Assembly: GCF_014207535.1 (NCBI RefSeq)
Contig: NZ_JACHGK010000002.1
Span: 248,001-312,000, forward strand
Length of the DNA stretch: 64,000 nt
Source of the DNA: Bacillus benzoevorans
Lineage (GTDB): Bacteria; Bacillota; Bacilli; Bacillales; Cytobacillaceae
Reading direction: 5' to 3'
Positions within the stretch are counted from its first letter, which is position 1; the number at the start of each line of letters is the position of its first letter. Made by a program: the position numbers and the translations under genes. Shown one piece after another: positions 8,343-16,426 of the stretch. The notes under the pieces were generated by a model. That model did not search any database. It was not told the origin of the DNA and worked only from the letters and a program-made list of their open reading frames with translations.

Positions 8343-9701
8343 ATGAGTCCTGTTAATGTTACAAAGATGATTGATGAATCTAAATTTAACCGTTTCCATG
8401 GTCTGGTGCTGTTTTGGTGTGCTTTTGTCATCGTTTTTGATGGCTACGACCTGGTGATTTATGGTTCCGTCCTTCCGCTGCTCATGAATGAATGGTCACT
8501 ATCGCCGGCACAAGCTGGAACTTTGGGCAGCGTCGCATTAATTGGGATGATGATTGGGGCATTAGTCTTCGGACCAATGGCAGATAAATGGGGACGTAAA
8601 AATGTGATTTTATTTTGTTTGGCCCTCTTTAGCCTGTTTACCGGTCTGATTGGTGTAACCGATAATCCATTTGAATTCGGGATCTACCGCTTTATTTCCG
8701 GACTTGGGCTTGGCGGAGTTATGCCGAATGCCATCGCCCTTATGACGGAGTATTCACCAAAGAAACTGAAAAGTACACTGGTATCGATTATGTTCAGCGG
8801 ATATTCTGTCGGCGGGGTGCTGGCTGCCGGTCTTGCCATTTTGCTGATTCAGTCACTTGGCTGGAGATCTTTATTCTTTATTGGAGCACTGCCTCTTTTG
8901 GCACTGCCGTTTATGTATAAAACACTGCCTGAATCTCCCAGCTTTTTATTGATAAAAAATCAGCAGCAAAAAATTGGTTCTATCTTATCGAAGGTAAACC
9001 CGGCATTTTCATATCAGAAGAATGTTATTTTTACTGAACATGTGAAAGAAGGAGCTGGTGCACCCGTTGTTAAACTATTTAAAAACGGACGCGCGCTTAG
9101 TACCTTTCTCTTTTGGCTTTCGTTTTTTATGTGCCTGCTGATGATTTACGGGTTGAATACCTGGCTGCCAAAGCTAATGAATGGTGCAGGAATTGCGGTA
9201 TCGGGTTTGGTCTTTTTATTGACCCTTAATCTCGGAGCGATCTTTGGAGCTGTTTTTGGCGGGAAATGGGCAGATAAATGGAATCCAAAATCCGTGCTCA
9301 TTATCTTCTTCGTTGCAGCTGGTGTTTCTTTAACTCTGCTTGGCTTGGTAAAAAATATCTTTCTTTTGTATCTTTTAGTAGCCATTGCCGGCGCTTCAAC
9401 AATCGGAACACAAATTATTTGCAACGCATACATCTCACAATATTATCCTACTGAAATGCGCTCGAGCGGGCTTGGCTGGGCATTAGGCTTCGGCCGGCTG
9501 GGAGCCATTTCGGGTCCGATTATCGGCGGGCTTGTCCTGACTATGAATCTCCCCTTCTATCAAAACTTCCTTGTATTTGCTATCCCGGGTATTTTAGGGG
9601 CCATTTCGTTATTCTTTGTTCAAGAAAAATATTCTAATAGTTTTGTAAACCAGAGTTATCAGCGCGAAGCGAGCGAAGAAAACGAGGCTTTACTTCCTTA
9701 G
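8343..9701 (+). CDS. MFS transporter, aromatic acid:H+ symporter type
   Basis: A 452-residue 12-helix major facilitator. The hallmark of the AAHS family, DGYDLVIYGSVLP, sits in helix 1 (residues 29-41), followed by the loop 2-3 motif GPMADKWGRKN. A long central loop (about 195-235) separates the halves, and the second half repeats the cytoplasmic motif GGKWADKWNPKS. It most likely imports benzoate-, hydroxybenzoate- or related carboxylates with protons. TGGAGG precedes the ATG. Together with the IclR gene and flavin monooxygenase it suggests uptake and oxidation of a small acid; no ring-cleavage genes are visible here. Confidence 0.85.
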   Translation: MSPVNVTKMIDESKFNRFHGLVLFWCAFVIVFDGYDLVIYGSVLPLLMNEWSLSPAQAGTLGSVALIGMMIGALVFGPMADKWGRKNVILFCLALFSLFTGLIGVTDNPFEFGIYRFISGLGLGGVMPNAIALMTEYSPKKLKSTLVSIMFSGYSVGGVLAAGLAILLIQSLGWRSLFFIGALPLLALPFMYKTLPESPSFLLIKNQQQKIGSILSKVNPAFSYQKNVIFTEHVKEGAGAPVVKLFKNGRALSTFLFWLSFFMCLLMIYGLNTWLPKLMNGAGIAVSGLVFLLTLNLGAIFGAVFGGKWADKWNPKSVLIIFFVAAGVSLTLLGLVKNIFLLYLLVAIAGASTIGTQIICNAYISQYYPTEMRSSGLGWALGFGRLGAISGPIIGGLVLTMNLPFYQNFLVFAIPGILGAISLFFVQEKYSNSFVNQSYQREASEENEALLP

Positions 9702-9992
9702 TCAGACTGATTTAGCCAGCTATTATCCATGGTTCTTCTTCCCATTATTTGCTTGATACAGGGCAATTTGTTCGGGTTAATTCAAGAAAACTCTAATAGA
9801 AAATATATTTGCAAATTTTAGACAATGTTGATAACATGGAAAACAGAATAACAATCAGTAATTATGTTTCACATGCTGTGAATAGCTTCAAGAGTCTCGT
9901 AATTATTTCTACGACATTTCTTATGATTATCTGAAAACTCAATCAATTCCCCTTAACTAAGGGATATCAAGCATTCAATGGAGGAAAAGATC

Positions 9993-10772
9993 ATGGATTA
10001 TCAATATTTAGTAACAGAAATCGAAAATAAGGTAGCACTTGTGACGATTAATCATGACCCTGGTAATAAATTAAATACACAGGTGTATTTGGAATTAACC
10101 CGCTTAATGAATGAACTGGAAGCAAATGAAAATGTCCGTGCCATCGTCATTACCGGAGCTGGCAGAGAAGCATTTGTCGCTGGGGCGGAAATCGAAGAAA
10201 TGGTTGATTTAGATACAGTCGGGATGATGAATTTAACCCAAATCACAAGGGTTTCTTTTTCAAGAATTGAAAACATTAATAAACCGGTGATTGCTGCGGT
10301 GAATGGCGAAGCACGCGGAGGCGGATTGGAGCTTGCTTTATGCGCTGATTTACGCATTGCTTCAGATAATGCCCAATTTTCATTCCCTGAAATTAACTTA
10401 GGCGTTATTCCTGGAGGCGGCGGAACACAACGTATTCAAAAATTAGTCGGTCTTGGTGCGGCGAAAGAATTGTTGTATTTTGGTGAGCCCATTAGTGCAG
10501 AAAGAGCTTATCAATTAAACATCGTGAACAAAGTGGTATCTCAGGACAAACTTCTCGCAACTGCAAAAGAATGGGCTGAAAAACTGGCACAAAAAGCGCC
10601 AGTCGCCATGAGACAAATGAAGCTAGCTGTTAATACAGGATCAAATGTCGACCTTGAAACAGCACTAACGATTGAAGCTACAGCCTATGATGGTGCCTTC
10701 GCCACACAGGACCGCCGCGAGGGTATGTCTGCACGACTTGAAAATAGAAAACCGAATTACACAGGCAAATAA
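9993..10772 (+). CDS. Enoyl-CoA hydratase
   Basis: A 259-residue crotonase. It adds water across the 2,3 double bond of enoyl-CoA in beta-oxidation or related acid catabolism. The oxyanion-hole segment AFVAGAEIEEM and both catalytic glutamates are present, one in GGGLELALCAD and one in FPEINLGVIPGGGGTQR. The ATG at 9993 follows GGAGG by 8 bases; an in-frame ATG at 9978 overlaps the ribosome site and was rejected. The sequence is closest to short-chain hydratases. It follows the MFS gene after a 291-base gap and ends at its own terminator. Confidence 0.92.
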   Translation: MDYQYLVTEIENKVALVTINHDPGNKLNTQVYLELTRLMNELEANENVRAIVITGAGREAFVAGAEIEEMVDLDTVGMMNLTQITRVSFSRIENINKPVIAAVNGEARGGGLELALCADLRIASDNAQFSFPEINLGVIPGGGGTQRIQKLVGLGAAKELLYFGEPISAERAYQLNIVNKVVSQDKLLATAKEWAEKLAQKAPVAMRQMKLAVNTGSNVDLETALTIEATAYDGAFATQDRREGMSARLENRKPNYTGK

Positions 10773-10796
10773 AGATTTCAACCCTTTCATTCAACA

Positions 10797-10835
10797 AAAA
10801 TCGAGGTATCACACTAGTGACGCCTCGATTTTTGT
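10797..10835 (+). terminator. Intrinsic terminator after enoyl-CoA hydratase
   Basis: AAAAATCGAGG/CCTCGATTTTT arms with inner TCAC/GTGA pairing, then T run. Confidence 0.85.
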
Positions 10836-10887
10836 TTACAGAGAATCTACTGTGTTCAATTTTTTATAGAAAAATTTACATAAATTT

Positions 10888-10927
10888 ATACTTTTTAGTT
10901 GAAAAAGTATAAATTAAGTTTTATAAT
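10888..10927 (+). promoter_or_regulatory. Promoter and operator of the first sod gene
   Basis: A SigA-type promoter: TTGAAA at 10899-10904, exactly 17 bases, TATAAT at 10922-10927. An inverted repeat ATACTT-N11-AAGTAT (10888-10910) covers the whole -35 box and enters the spacer, the position expected of a repressor site. The same repeat occurs at 11712-11734 and 13238-13260. Confidence 0.85.
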
Positions 10928-10977
10928 CTAAACATAGTAAAAATATTAATAACTAATTTCTAGGAGGAATTTTTAAA

Positions 10978-11589
10978 ATGGCTAAATATGAATTACCAGC
11001 ATTACCATACGCATATAACGCACTTGAACCATATATCGATGAGCAAACAATGATCATTCACCATGACCGTCACCATGCAACATATGTTAATAATTTAAAT
11101 GCAGCACTTGAAGGTCATGATGAACTATCAAGCAAATCAGTGGAAGAATTAATCGCAAACCTTGATGCCGTTCCTGAAAACATCCGTACTGCTGTGCGTA
11201 ACAACGGCGGCGGTCATGCGAACCACACTTTATTCTGGAACCTGCTTGCTGCAAATGCCGGCGGCGCTCCAACTGGCGAAGTGGCTGAAGCCATCAACGC
11301 TGCATTCGGAAGCTATGAAAATTTCAAAGATGAGTTCGCTAAAGCAGCTACCACTCGTTTCGGTTCTGGCTGGGCATGGCTTGTTGTCGATAATGGACAA
11401 TTGGCTATCACAAGTACACCTAACCAAGACAGCCCGCTTTCAGAAGGCAAAGCACCAATCCTTGCATTAGACGTTTGGGAGCACGCTTACTACTTAAAAT
11501 ACCAAAACAAACGCCCTGATTACATCAACGCATTCTTTAACGTTGTCAACTGGGACGAAGTAAACAGATTATATAGCGCTGCTAAATAA
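10978..11589 (+). CDS. sodA: Superoxide dismutase (Mn/Fe family), copy 1
   Basis: A 203-residue cytosolic SOD that converts superoxide to hydrogen peroxide and oxygen. The four metal ligands are H28, H83 (GGGHANH), D165 and H169 (DVWEHAYYL). The GGHANH motif is typical of Mn enzymes. The two residues just before the D165 ligand are Ala163-Leu164. Residues 126-127 of the RFGSGWAW region are Thr-Thr. AGGAGG lies before the ATG. It is about 80 percent identical to the next gene, clearly a tandem duplication, and has its own promoter and terminator. Confidence 0.97.
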   Translation: MAKYELPALPYAYNALEPYIDEQTMIIHHDRHHATYVNNLNAALEGHDELSSKSVEELIANLDAVPENIRTAVRNNGGGHANHTLFWNLLAANAGGAPTGEVAEAINAAFGSYENFKDEFAKAATTRFGSGWAWLVVDNGQLAITSTPNQDSPLSEGKAPILALDVWEHAYYLKYQNKRPDYINAFFNVVNWDEVNRLYSAAK

Positions 11590-11611
11590 TTCATAAATAC
11601 TTAGTAAACAC

Positions 11612-11648
11612 AAAAGAAACGCCCTCAAAAGAGGGCGTTTCTTTTGCT
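11612..11648 (+). terminator. Intrinsic terminator of sod copy 1
   Basis: A 15-bp perfect stem AAAAGAAACGCCCTC/GAGGGCGTTTCTTTT with a 4-base loop; strong, so read-through into copy 2 should be low. Confidence 0.92.
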
Positions 11649-11711
11649 TAACATTTTGGATCAACCATTTTCTGCTAAATTTAAATAGCATAAGAAAAGT
11701 TGCCACAATTT

Positions 11712-11751
11712 ATACTTATTAGTTGAAAAAGTATAATCCGAGATTTATAAT
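11712..11751 (+). promoter_or_regulatory. Promoter and operator of the second sod gene
   Basis: TTGAAA (11723-11728), 17-base spacer, TATAAT (11746-11751). ATACTT-N11-AAGTAT at 11712-11734 overlaps the -35 box in the same register as in copy 1. The spacer 3' part has diverged from copy 1 while operator, -35 and -10 are kept, which points to selection on the operator. Confidence 0.85.
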
Positions 11752-11792
11752 TTTAATATAGTAAAATTTTGAATTTTGGGAGGAATTTTAAA

Positions 11793-12407
11793 ATGGCTAA
11801 ATATGAATTACCGGCATTACCCTATGCATATAACGCACTTGAACCATATATGGATGAACAAACGGTGATGATCCACCATGATCGGCACCATGCTACATAC
11901 GTTAATAATTTAAATGCAGCCCTTGAGGGACATGACGAACTTACAAGCAAAACAGTAGAAGAATTACTCTCTAACCTTGATGCTGTGCCTGAAAACATCC
12001 GCACTGCTGTACGCAACAACGGAGGCGGCACTGCCAATCACAACTTATTCTGGCAAGTGCTTGCTCCAAACGCTGGCGGCGCTCCAACGGGTGAAGTGGC
12101 TGAGGCTATCAACGCCGCTTTTGGCAGCTACGAAAACTTCAAAGATGAATTTGCTAAAGCAGGTGCAGGCCGCTTCGGTTCCGGCTGGGCATGGCTTGTT
12201 GTCGATGACGGAAAGTTAGCTATTACAAGCACACCAAACCAGGACAGTCCGCTTTCTGAAGGCAAAACGCCTATTCTGACAATGGATGTTTGGGAACATG
12301 CCTACTACTTAAAATATCAAAACAAACGCCCAGAATACATCAACTCATTTTTCAATATGATTAACTGGGATGAAGTAAACAGATTATACAGCACTGCTAA
12401 AGCTTAA
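11793..12407 (+). CDS. sodA: Superoxide dismutase (Mn/Fe family), copy 2
   Basis: A 204-residue paralogue of the preceding gene with all four ligands intact (H28, H83, D165, H169). It differs near the metal: GGTANH replaces GGHANH (Thr80 for His80), and Thr163-Met164 replace Ala-Leu directly before ligand D165. In staphylococcal SODs the equivalent two residues tune Mn versus Fe preference, as I recall, so this copy may use a different metal or both. GGGAGG precedes the ATG at 11793; a longer in-frame extension lacks a ribosome site. Confidence 0.96.
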   Translation: MAKYELPALPYAYNALEPYMDEQTVMIHHDRHHATYVNNLNAALEGHDELTSKTVEELLSNLDAVPENIRTAVRNNGGGTANHNLFWQVLAPNAGGAPTGEVAEAINAAFGSYENFKDEFAKAGAGRFGSGWAWLVVDDGKLAITSTPNQDSPLSEGKTPILTMDVWEHAYYLKYQNKRPEYINSFFNMINWDEVNRLYSTAKA

Positions 12408-12420
12408 TGGCGTAAACAGC

Positions 12421-12457
12421 AAACACCTTCTAAGTCTTTAGAAGGTGTTTTTATTTT
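12421..12457 (+). terminator. Intrinsic terminator of sod copy 2
   Basis: AAACACCTTCTAA/TTAGAAGGTGTTT stem followed by TTTATTTT. A second, imperfect hairpin at 12468-12512 (GCCC..GGGC with CATCGA/TCGATG inside) may end the convergent regulator gene. Confidence 0.85.
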
Positions 12458-12523
12458 GCACAACACAAACGCCCCGGCACTCATCGAGAACGTTCGTTCG
12501 ATGTATTCCAGGGCATAAATGCA

Positions 12524-13150
12524 CTAATACTTGATGGAGAATTTACAGGCATGGTCGCCTTCTGATTTGCAGGAGGTGCGGGTTACCTTTGCTGTTTTTA
12601 AGACGTCTTGAAGCATTTTTGTTTCGCAGTTACAGGCGACAGTATATTCCATTGCCACCGCAAGAATCGGACAGTTATGCTCCACTAATTCAAAGACGTT
12701 CTCTTCAGGCTGTGAGAAGTCGGCCATATATCCTTTTTCATTTTGAATATGGACCAACTCTTGCACTTTTTCACCATCAGGAAGATTGGTTAATCTGGCA
12801 GAGATCTCTTTCGTTAACCTTTCCTCTCTTTTCTTAAACAGCTTCTCTATGGACTCTTTGCCATAGATTTTTTCTAAATCATGAAGAAATTCCAGCGTAA
12901 TTCCTTCATAATTTTTTGGAAAAAGCCTCTCCCCCTTTTCGGTTAAGGAATAGAGCTGCAGCGGTCTCCCCATTGGTTGTTTCAGTTCGCTCGTTTGGAT
13001 CAGTGCATCTTTTTCCAGCTGAGTCAAATGCTTCCGAATCGCCATATGAGTAATATTTAATTGTTCTGTCAAGTCATTGACTGACATGAACCCTGACTTT
13101 TTTAATAATTCCAGGATCTTATCCTTGGTTGAATTTATTTTTTGTTCCAC
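12524..13150 (-). CDS. SufR-like winged-helix regulator with C-terminal cysteines
   Basis: About 208 residues. The N-terminal winged helix (about 5-75) includes MSVNDLTEQLNITHMAIRKH. The C-terminal part has a cysteine pattern typical of the SufR-type Fe-S regulators: HNCPI, then CNCE 20 residues on, then TSCKSEGDHACKF at the end. Such proteins sense iron-sulfur or redox status and repress their own gene. I chose the GTG at 13150 because AGAGGTG stands 5-6 bases before it; an upstream GTG at 13216 lacks a ribosome site. It converges on the sod pair and shares their operator, so it is the obvious candidate regulator. No suf genes are nearby. Confidence 0.8.
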   Translation of the reverse strand: MEQKINSTKDKILELLKKSGFMSVNDLTEQLNITHMAIRKHLTQLEKDALIQTSELKQPMGRPLQLYSLTEKGERLFPKNYEGITLEFLHDLEKIYGKESIEKLFKKREERLTKEISARLTNLPDGEKVQELVHIQNEKGYMADFSQPEENVFELVEHNCPILAVAMEYTVACNCETKMLQDVLKTAKVTRTSCKSEGDHACKFSIKY

Positions 13151-13237
13151 TAGCTCACCTCTATTCTTTGAAGGGAATGATTTATTTAAAGAAAGCAATA
13201 CTATGGAGGATAGCACTTCTAAATTTTTATTATTATG

Positions 13238-13260
13238 ATACTTATTATATTATAAAGTAT
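13238..13260 (-). promoter_or_regulatory. Operator upstream of the SufR-like gene
   Basis: ATACTT-N11-AAGTAT, the same half-sites and spacing as at both sod promoters. On the minus strand a TATAAT hexamer (13244-13249) with TTTCTA 17 bases upstream lies within and next to it, so bound protein would block the regulator's own promoter. It is about 90 bases before the chosen GTG start. Confidence 0.75.
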
Positions 13261-13324
13261 AAAAAATAGAAAGGTGTTTGCCGTGCAGATTATATGTTTT
13301 CTGGCGATAGTGGTCATAAACCGA

Positions 13325-13356
13325 AAAAAAAAGCGAACAGCAGTTAACTGTTCGCT
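13325..13356 (-). terminator. Intrinsic terminator of the BC1872-like gene
   Basis: AGCGAACAG/CTGTTCGCT arms (13332-13356) with nine T on the minus strand; same stem as at 1951-1977. Confidence 0.85.
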
Positions 13357-13362
13357 TTATAA

Positions 13363-13689
13363 TTATAGGATTCTAGTTTGATTCGTCCATTCTCTAATAG
13401 AATAGTTTTCTACGAGTGAATAGGCTCCGTTTACAATCGCCTCTGGCAATGTATTTCCTGTCCCATTTATGTTATTAAAAGACACCTCTGAACAGCCATC
13501 TGTTTGATATGAATAACCAGATTTTTCCAGTTTCTTCACAATAACCATGGCATGTTCGATGAATTTCTCAGGTTTAAAATAAGCTTCATTAATAAAAAGT
13601 TGATTATCTGAATCATACCAACTACCCTTGCTGACTTCTTTCCACCCTAAAATTTCGCGTGCAATTGAATTTGTTTTGTTCATTTTCAA
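13363..13689 (-). CDS. BC1872-like phage ABA-sandwich protein
   Basis: A 108-residue protein recognised by IAREILGWKEVSKGSWYDSD at the start and GTGNTLPEAIVNGAYSLVE near the end, features of the BC1872 or phage ABA-sandwich family found in Bacillus prophages. The biochemical role is unknown. There are no other phage genes around it, so it is either a leftover of an excised prophage or a domesticated gene. It has AGAGAGGTCATTG before the ATG and its own strong terminator, so it may still be expressed. Confidence 0.7.
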   Translation of the reverse strand: MKMNKTNSIAREILGWKEVSKGSWYDSDNQLFINEAYFKPEKFIEHAMVIVKKLEKSGYSYQTDGCSEVSFNNINGTGNTLPEAIVNGAYSLVENYSIREWTNQTRIL

Positions 13690-13856
13690 TGACCTCTCTT
13701 CTCTGGGTATTCGTGCTCATGTTGGCGCTTATATTGTTATGTAACATTATATTAGAATATTATTCATATTATATAACAGTATCATTTTTATTGCTACTGT
13801 TTTTTAAGCATTTTATTACATCCATTTCAAAGAATGATACAAAACCTAAATAATAA

Positions 13857-13882
13857 GCACTTTCCCTTTTAAAAGAAAGTGC
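13857..13882 (-). terminator. Intrinsic terminator of the bpsAB operon
   Basis: GCACTTTC/GAAAGTGC stem with a 10-base loop just after the bpsB stop on the minus strand. Confidence 0.7.
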
Positions 13883-13894
13883 CTGCCTTATAGG

Positions 13895-14434
13895 CTATGA
13901 TTTACTTTGAATAAAAGTACTATCATAATCCGTTACTGCCTTTAATGCTTTTTCCTCTGCCGGAATGCGGATGGAAAGGATCAGAAAGTTCATTAATGTA
14001 AAAATAATAGCTGTCATATAGGCTTCAAAGAGCAAGGGGATAATGAGAAATTCAAGTGATACAACCAGGTAGTTAGGATGTCGCATGAAACGGTAGGGTC
14101 CTTTTTTGACCAGTGTCGCACCGGGCAGGACAATGATTCTCGTGTTCCAATACTTTCCCAGAGAAGTGATAGCCCAGATACGGACCAGCTGAGTCAGGGC
14201 AAAAAGGCTTAGCAGGAACGGCCAAACTGGAGTCAGTTCCTTGTCCCCTGCCGTAACCTCAAGAAAATAAACAACAAAAAACAACACATGAATCAAAACG
14301 ATAAAATGGTAATGCCTTTGACCATATTCCCTTGCACCTCTTTTTTTCATCCATTGTTCGTTCCGCTTGGCAATTACAAGTTCGCAAATCCGCTGAACGG
14401 CGAGCAGAAGGATGAAAGTATAAAATATGGACAT
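13895..14434 (-). CDS. bpsB: Alkylpyrone O-methyltransferase-like ICMT protein (BpsB type)
   Basis: About 179 residues with four or five membrane helices and the C-terminal isoprenylcysteine-methyltransferase signature around GPYRFMRHPNYLVVSLEF. In B. subtilis the orthologous BpsB (YpbQ) methylates alkylpyrones made by BpsA into alkylpyrone methyl ethers. GAGGTGG precedes the ATG at 14434, which begins two bases after the stop of the upstream polyketide synthase gene, so the pair is translationally coupled. An in-frame ATG at 14446 overlaps that gene and lacks a ribosome site. Confidence 0.85.
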   Translation of the reverse strand: MSIFYTFILLLAVQRICELVIAKRNEQWMKKRGAREYGQRHYHFIVLIHVLFFVVYFLEVTAGDKELTPVWPFLLSLFALTQLVRIWAITSLGKYWNTRIIVLPGATLVKKGPYRFMRHPNYLVVSLEFLIIPLLFEAYMTAIIFTLMNFLILSIRIPAEEKALKAVTDYDSTFIQSKS

Positions 14435-14436
14435 CT

Positions 14437-15522
14437 TTATTCCCACCTCAATAATAAAAGTTCTGAGCTAAAGCCCGGTCCAAGTGCTGTACAAATCCCA
14501 TAATCGCCTTGAGTTCCTTTTGGCAAAAAACGTCTTAAGACAAAAAATACTGTTGCTGATGACATATTACCGTATAATTTGAGAACTTTAAGAGGCAAAT
14601 GAACCATGGAAGGGTGAAGTTCTAGTGATTTCACATAGGCCTCCAAAACCTTTTTGCCGCCGGGATGGGCAATAAAGTGCTTGATTTCCTTCATATCTAC
14701 CATCTGCTTCTGCAAAAAGTCTGAGACATTGGGCTTGAGCCATTTTTCCACAATACAGGGAATGTCTTTGGAGAAAATAACAAATAACCCGTCATTTTTG
14801 ATTTCCCAGCCCATGACATCGAGAGAATTTCGCATCGTTGTGGATTGAGTGGCAAGAATTCTAGGGATCGATGGCAGAGCGCTCATCTGAGCAGCCTCTG
14901 CCTCGTCCCCGGCAAGAAGTACACATGCCACCCCGTCTGCAAACAGTGAGGTCCCAATAAGGTTGCTTTTCGAACGGTCATTGTACTGGAAAGTTAAACT
15001 GCACAGTTCGATACTCAAAACGAGGACTTTTGCTTTTGGATAAGCCAGACAGTACTCATAGGCACGGGATAAGCCGGAAGCACCGCCGGCACAGCCTAAA
15101 CCCCAGATTGGAATTCTTTTCGTTCGTTCTGAAAAAGGCAGCACATTCATAATCCGTGCTTCAATACTAGGTGTCGCCATTCCTGTCGTTGTGATGAAAA
15201 AAATCGCTTCTATTTCCTCATAGGACACTTGCCTGTTTAATAAAATTAAATTGTGAAGACAGTTCTTAATCGCTGATTCCCCAAATTCAACCGCCGCCTC
15301 AATGAAGGCATCATTTTTCTCCTCAAAGGTATGGGATTGTTTGTACCATGGCAGGTCTTTCACGAAATGCCGCTTTTCTACATAACCATTCGGAAAAGCT
15401 TTTAACAGGCGCTCAATATCTTGAAATGATTCAGAGAAAAGCTCCCGCGAAAAATTCATCACTTCCCCCTGCTCTAATATATTTAGCGGAACCGCTTCAC
15501 CAACCGATAAAATGACAGGCAT
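14437..15522 (-). CDS. bpsA: Type III polyketide synthase (BpsA type)
   Basis: A 361-residue chalcone-synthase-like homodimeric enzyme that extends long-chain acyl-CoA with malonyl-CoA to triketide and tetraketide alkylpyrones. The catalytic triad is C144 (GLGCAGGASG), H286 (FIAHPGGKK) and N319 (YGNMSSA). The start is the ATG at 15522, preceded by GGGGAG. The frame stays open upstream for 55 more codons, but that part translates the palindromic element at 15543-15765 and has no relation to the family. Operon with bpsB; products probably modify membranes or act as lipids with antibiotic-resistance effects. Confidence 0.92.
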   Translation of the reverse strand: MPVILSVGEAVPLNILEQGEVMNFSRELFSESFQDIERLLKAFPNGYVEKRHFVKDLPWYKQSHTFEEKNDAFIEAAVEFGESAIKNCLHNLILLNRQVSYEEIEAIFFITTTGMATPSIEARIMNVLPFSERTKRIPIWGLGCAGGASGLSRAYEYCLAYPKAKVLVLSIELCSLTFQYNDRSKSNLIGTSLFADGVACVLLAGDEAEAAQMSALPSIPRILATQSTTMRNSLDVMGWEIKNDGLFVIFSKDIPCIVEKWLKPNVSDFLQKQMVDMKEIKHFIAHPGGKKVLEAYVKSLELHPSMVHLPLKVLKLYGNMSSATVFFVLRRFLPKGTQGDYGICTALGPGFSSELLLLRWE

Positions 15523-15542
15523 CACTACATCTCCCCAAAAAT

Positions 15543-15765
15543 CAAATTCGCATCGGCGAATTTGCGCCCCGATTTTTTTCGAGCTTCGCTCGAAAAATTT
15601 CCTTTGAAAAATCGAGGCATCCGCCGGAGGCTTAACTTCATTCAGCCGGGGTTTGAACCCCCACTGAATTGGAACTCTTTTCTGCATTCATCCCTTAACT
15701 TTAGAAGTGTAAGACTTCTGCTCCTGCGATTACTCGTCGCAAAAAACATTGCTGAATGAAGTTAA
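15543..15765. repeat. Complex palindromic element upstream of bpsA
   Basis: A 223-base non-coding block of nested hairpins: CAAATTCG/CGAATTTG (15543-15564), TTTTTCGAGC/GCTCGAAAAA (15575-15597), ATTCAG-GGGGTT/AACCCC-CTGAAT (15640-15669), AGAAGT/ACTTCT (15703-15719) and GCGA/TCGC (15726-15740). A 15-bp perfect inverted repeat, TTAACTTCATTCAGC, bounds 15632-15765. It begins about 20 bases from the bpsA start. The form suggests a multi-copy mobile palindromic repeat, but only one copy lies in this window. Confidence 0.65.
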
Positions 15766-15959
15766 CATTTGCCATTAGCCTTCGTCATAATTGGTAAAAT
15801 TATACTTATCTATCTGTCAATAACTTTCCTTCAATAAATATTGCTCCATCCCTGTTACGCTTCATTATTTTTGGATAATTCTGATTTTCGCGCTAAAATA
15901 TGATTTATAGTTCAGAATATTACGTTGGCAAAATAAAAAAATGGAATGGTGGAATGGTG

Positions 15960-16268
15960 ATGAGTCGAAGAAGACGGGTTATTATAGAAGACGAACTGCT
16001 TGAGCATTTTGATTTTGAAGGTGTATTGATTCACACACTAGAACCGCAAACAGGAATGCTGGTCATGAGCAGCAAAGATGACACCTTCACCCTTCATATC
16101 TTCCAGATGAAATTAAACCATACTTTTGAATACCATGTCACCAATGAATTAACTGCTAAATCTTTCCCGACACTATCCCATATGCAATACTTTCTGACAT
16201 CCTTTTCCACGATAAAAGACTATGAATTTATGGATTTTCTTAAAAGACACAATGATGAAATGGAATGA
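15960..16268 (+). CDS. Hypothetical protein, 102 aa
   Basis: Not recognised. It starts MSRRRRVIIEDELLEHFDFEG, then a beta-rich middle (GVLIHTLEPQTGMLVMSSKDDTFTLHIF) and a C-terminal helix ending FLKRHNDEME. No signal peptide or membrane segment. The ATG at 15960 follows GGTGG; an earlier in-frame start at 15900 has no ribosome site. It is isolated, convergent with the nitroreductase gene, and separated from it by a long hairpin. Confidence 0.5.
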   Translation: MSRRRRVIIEDELLEHFDFEGVLIHTLEPQTGMLVMSSKDDTFTLHIFQMKLNHTFEYHVTNELTAKSFPTLSHMQYFLTSFSTIKDYEFMDFLKRHNDEME

Positions 16269-16282
16269 CATCATCCTACATA

Positions 16283-16335
16283 AATAAGCCATTTTATACA
16301 AGAAGAGCATCCAAACTTGTATAAAATAGCTTATT
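16283..16335. terminator. Long AT-rich convergent hairpin
   Basis: Arms AATAAGC-ATTTTATACAAG and CTTGTATAAAAT-GCTTATT pair over 19 bp with one mismatch around a 13-base loop. It has no clear T run. It lies between two convergent genes and is the likely transcript end, but is unusually AT-rich for a terminator. Confidence 0.5.
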
Positions 16336-16426
16336 GTGATTCGTTTCATCATAAAATAACCATTAACCCTATTTGGGCAGGAATAATCGTTGGCCAACTC
16401 CTAAAGTGTCACTGTAACTTCAAGGA

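Noticed and set aside
13692..13853. Hydrophobic plus-strand frame (54 codons from an ATG at 13692) beside the BC1872-like gene start
   Set aside because: No ribosome site before any start; hydrophobic frames arise easily in AT-rich DNA.
15523..15687. N-terminal extension of the type III polyketide synthase
   Set aside because: It translates the palindromic element; the ATG at 15522 has a good ribosome site and homology begins there.
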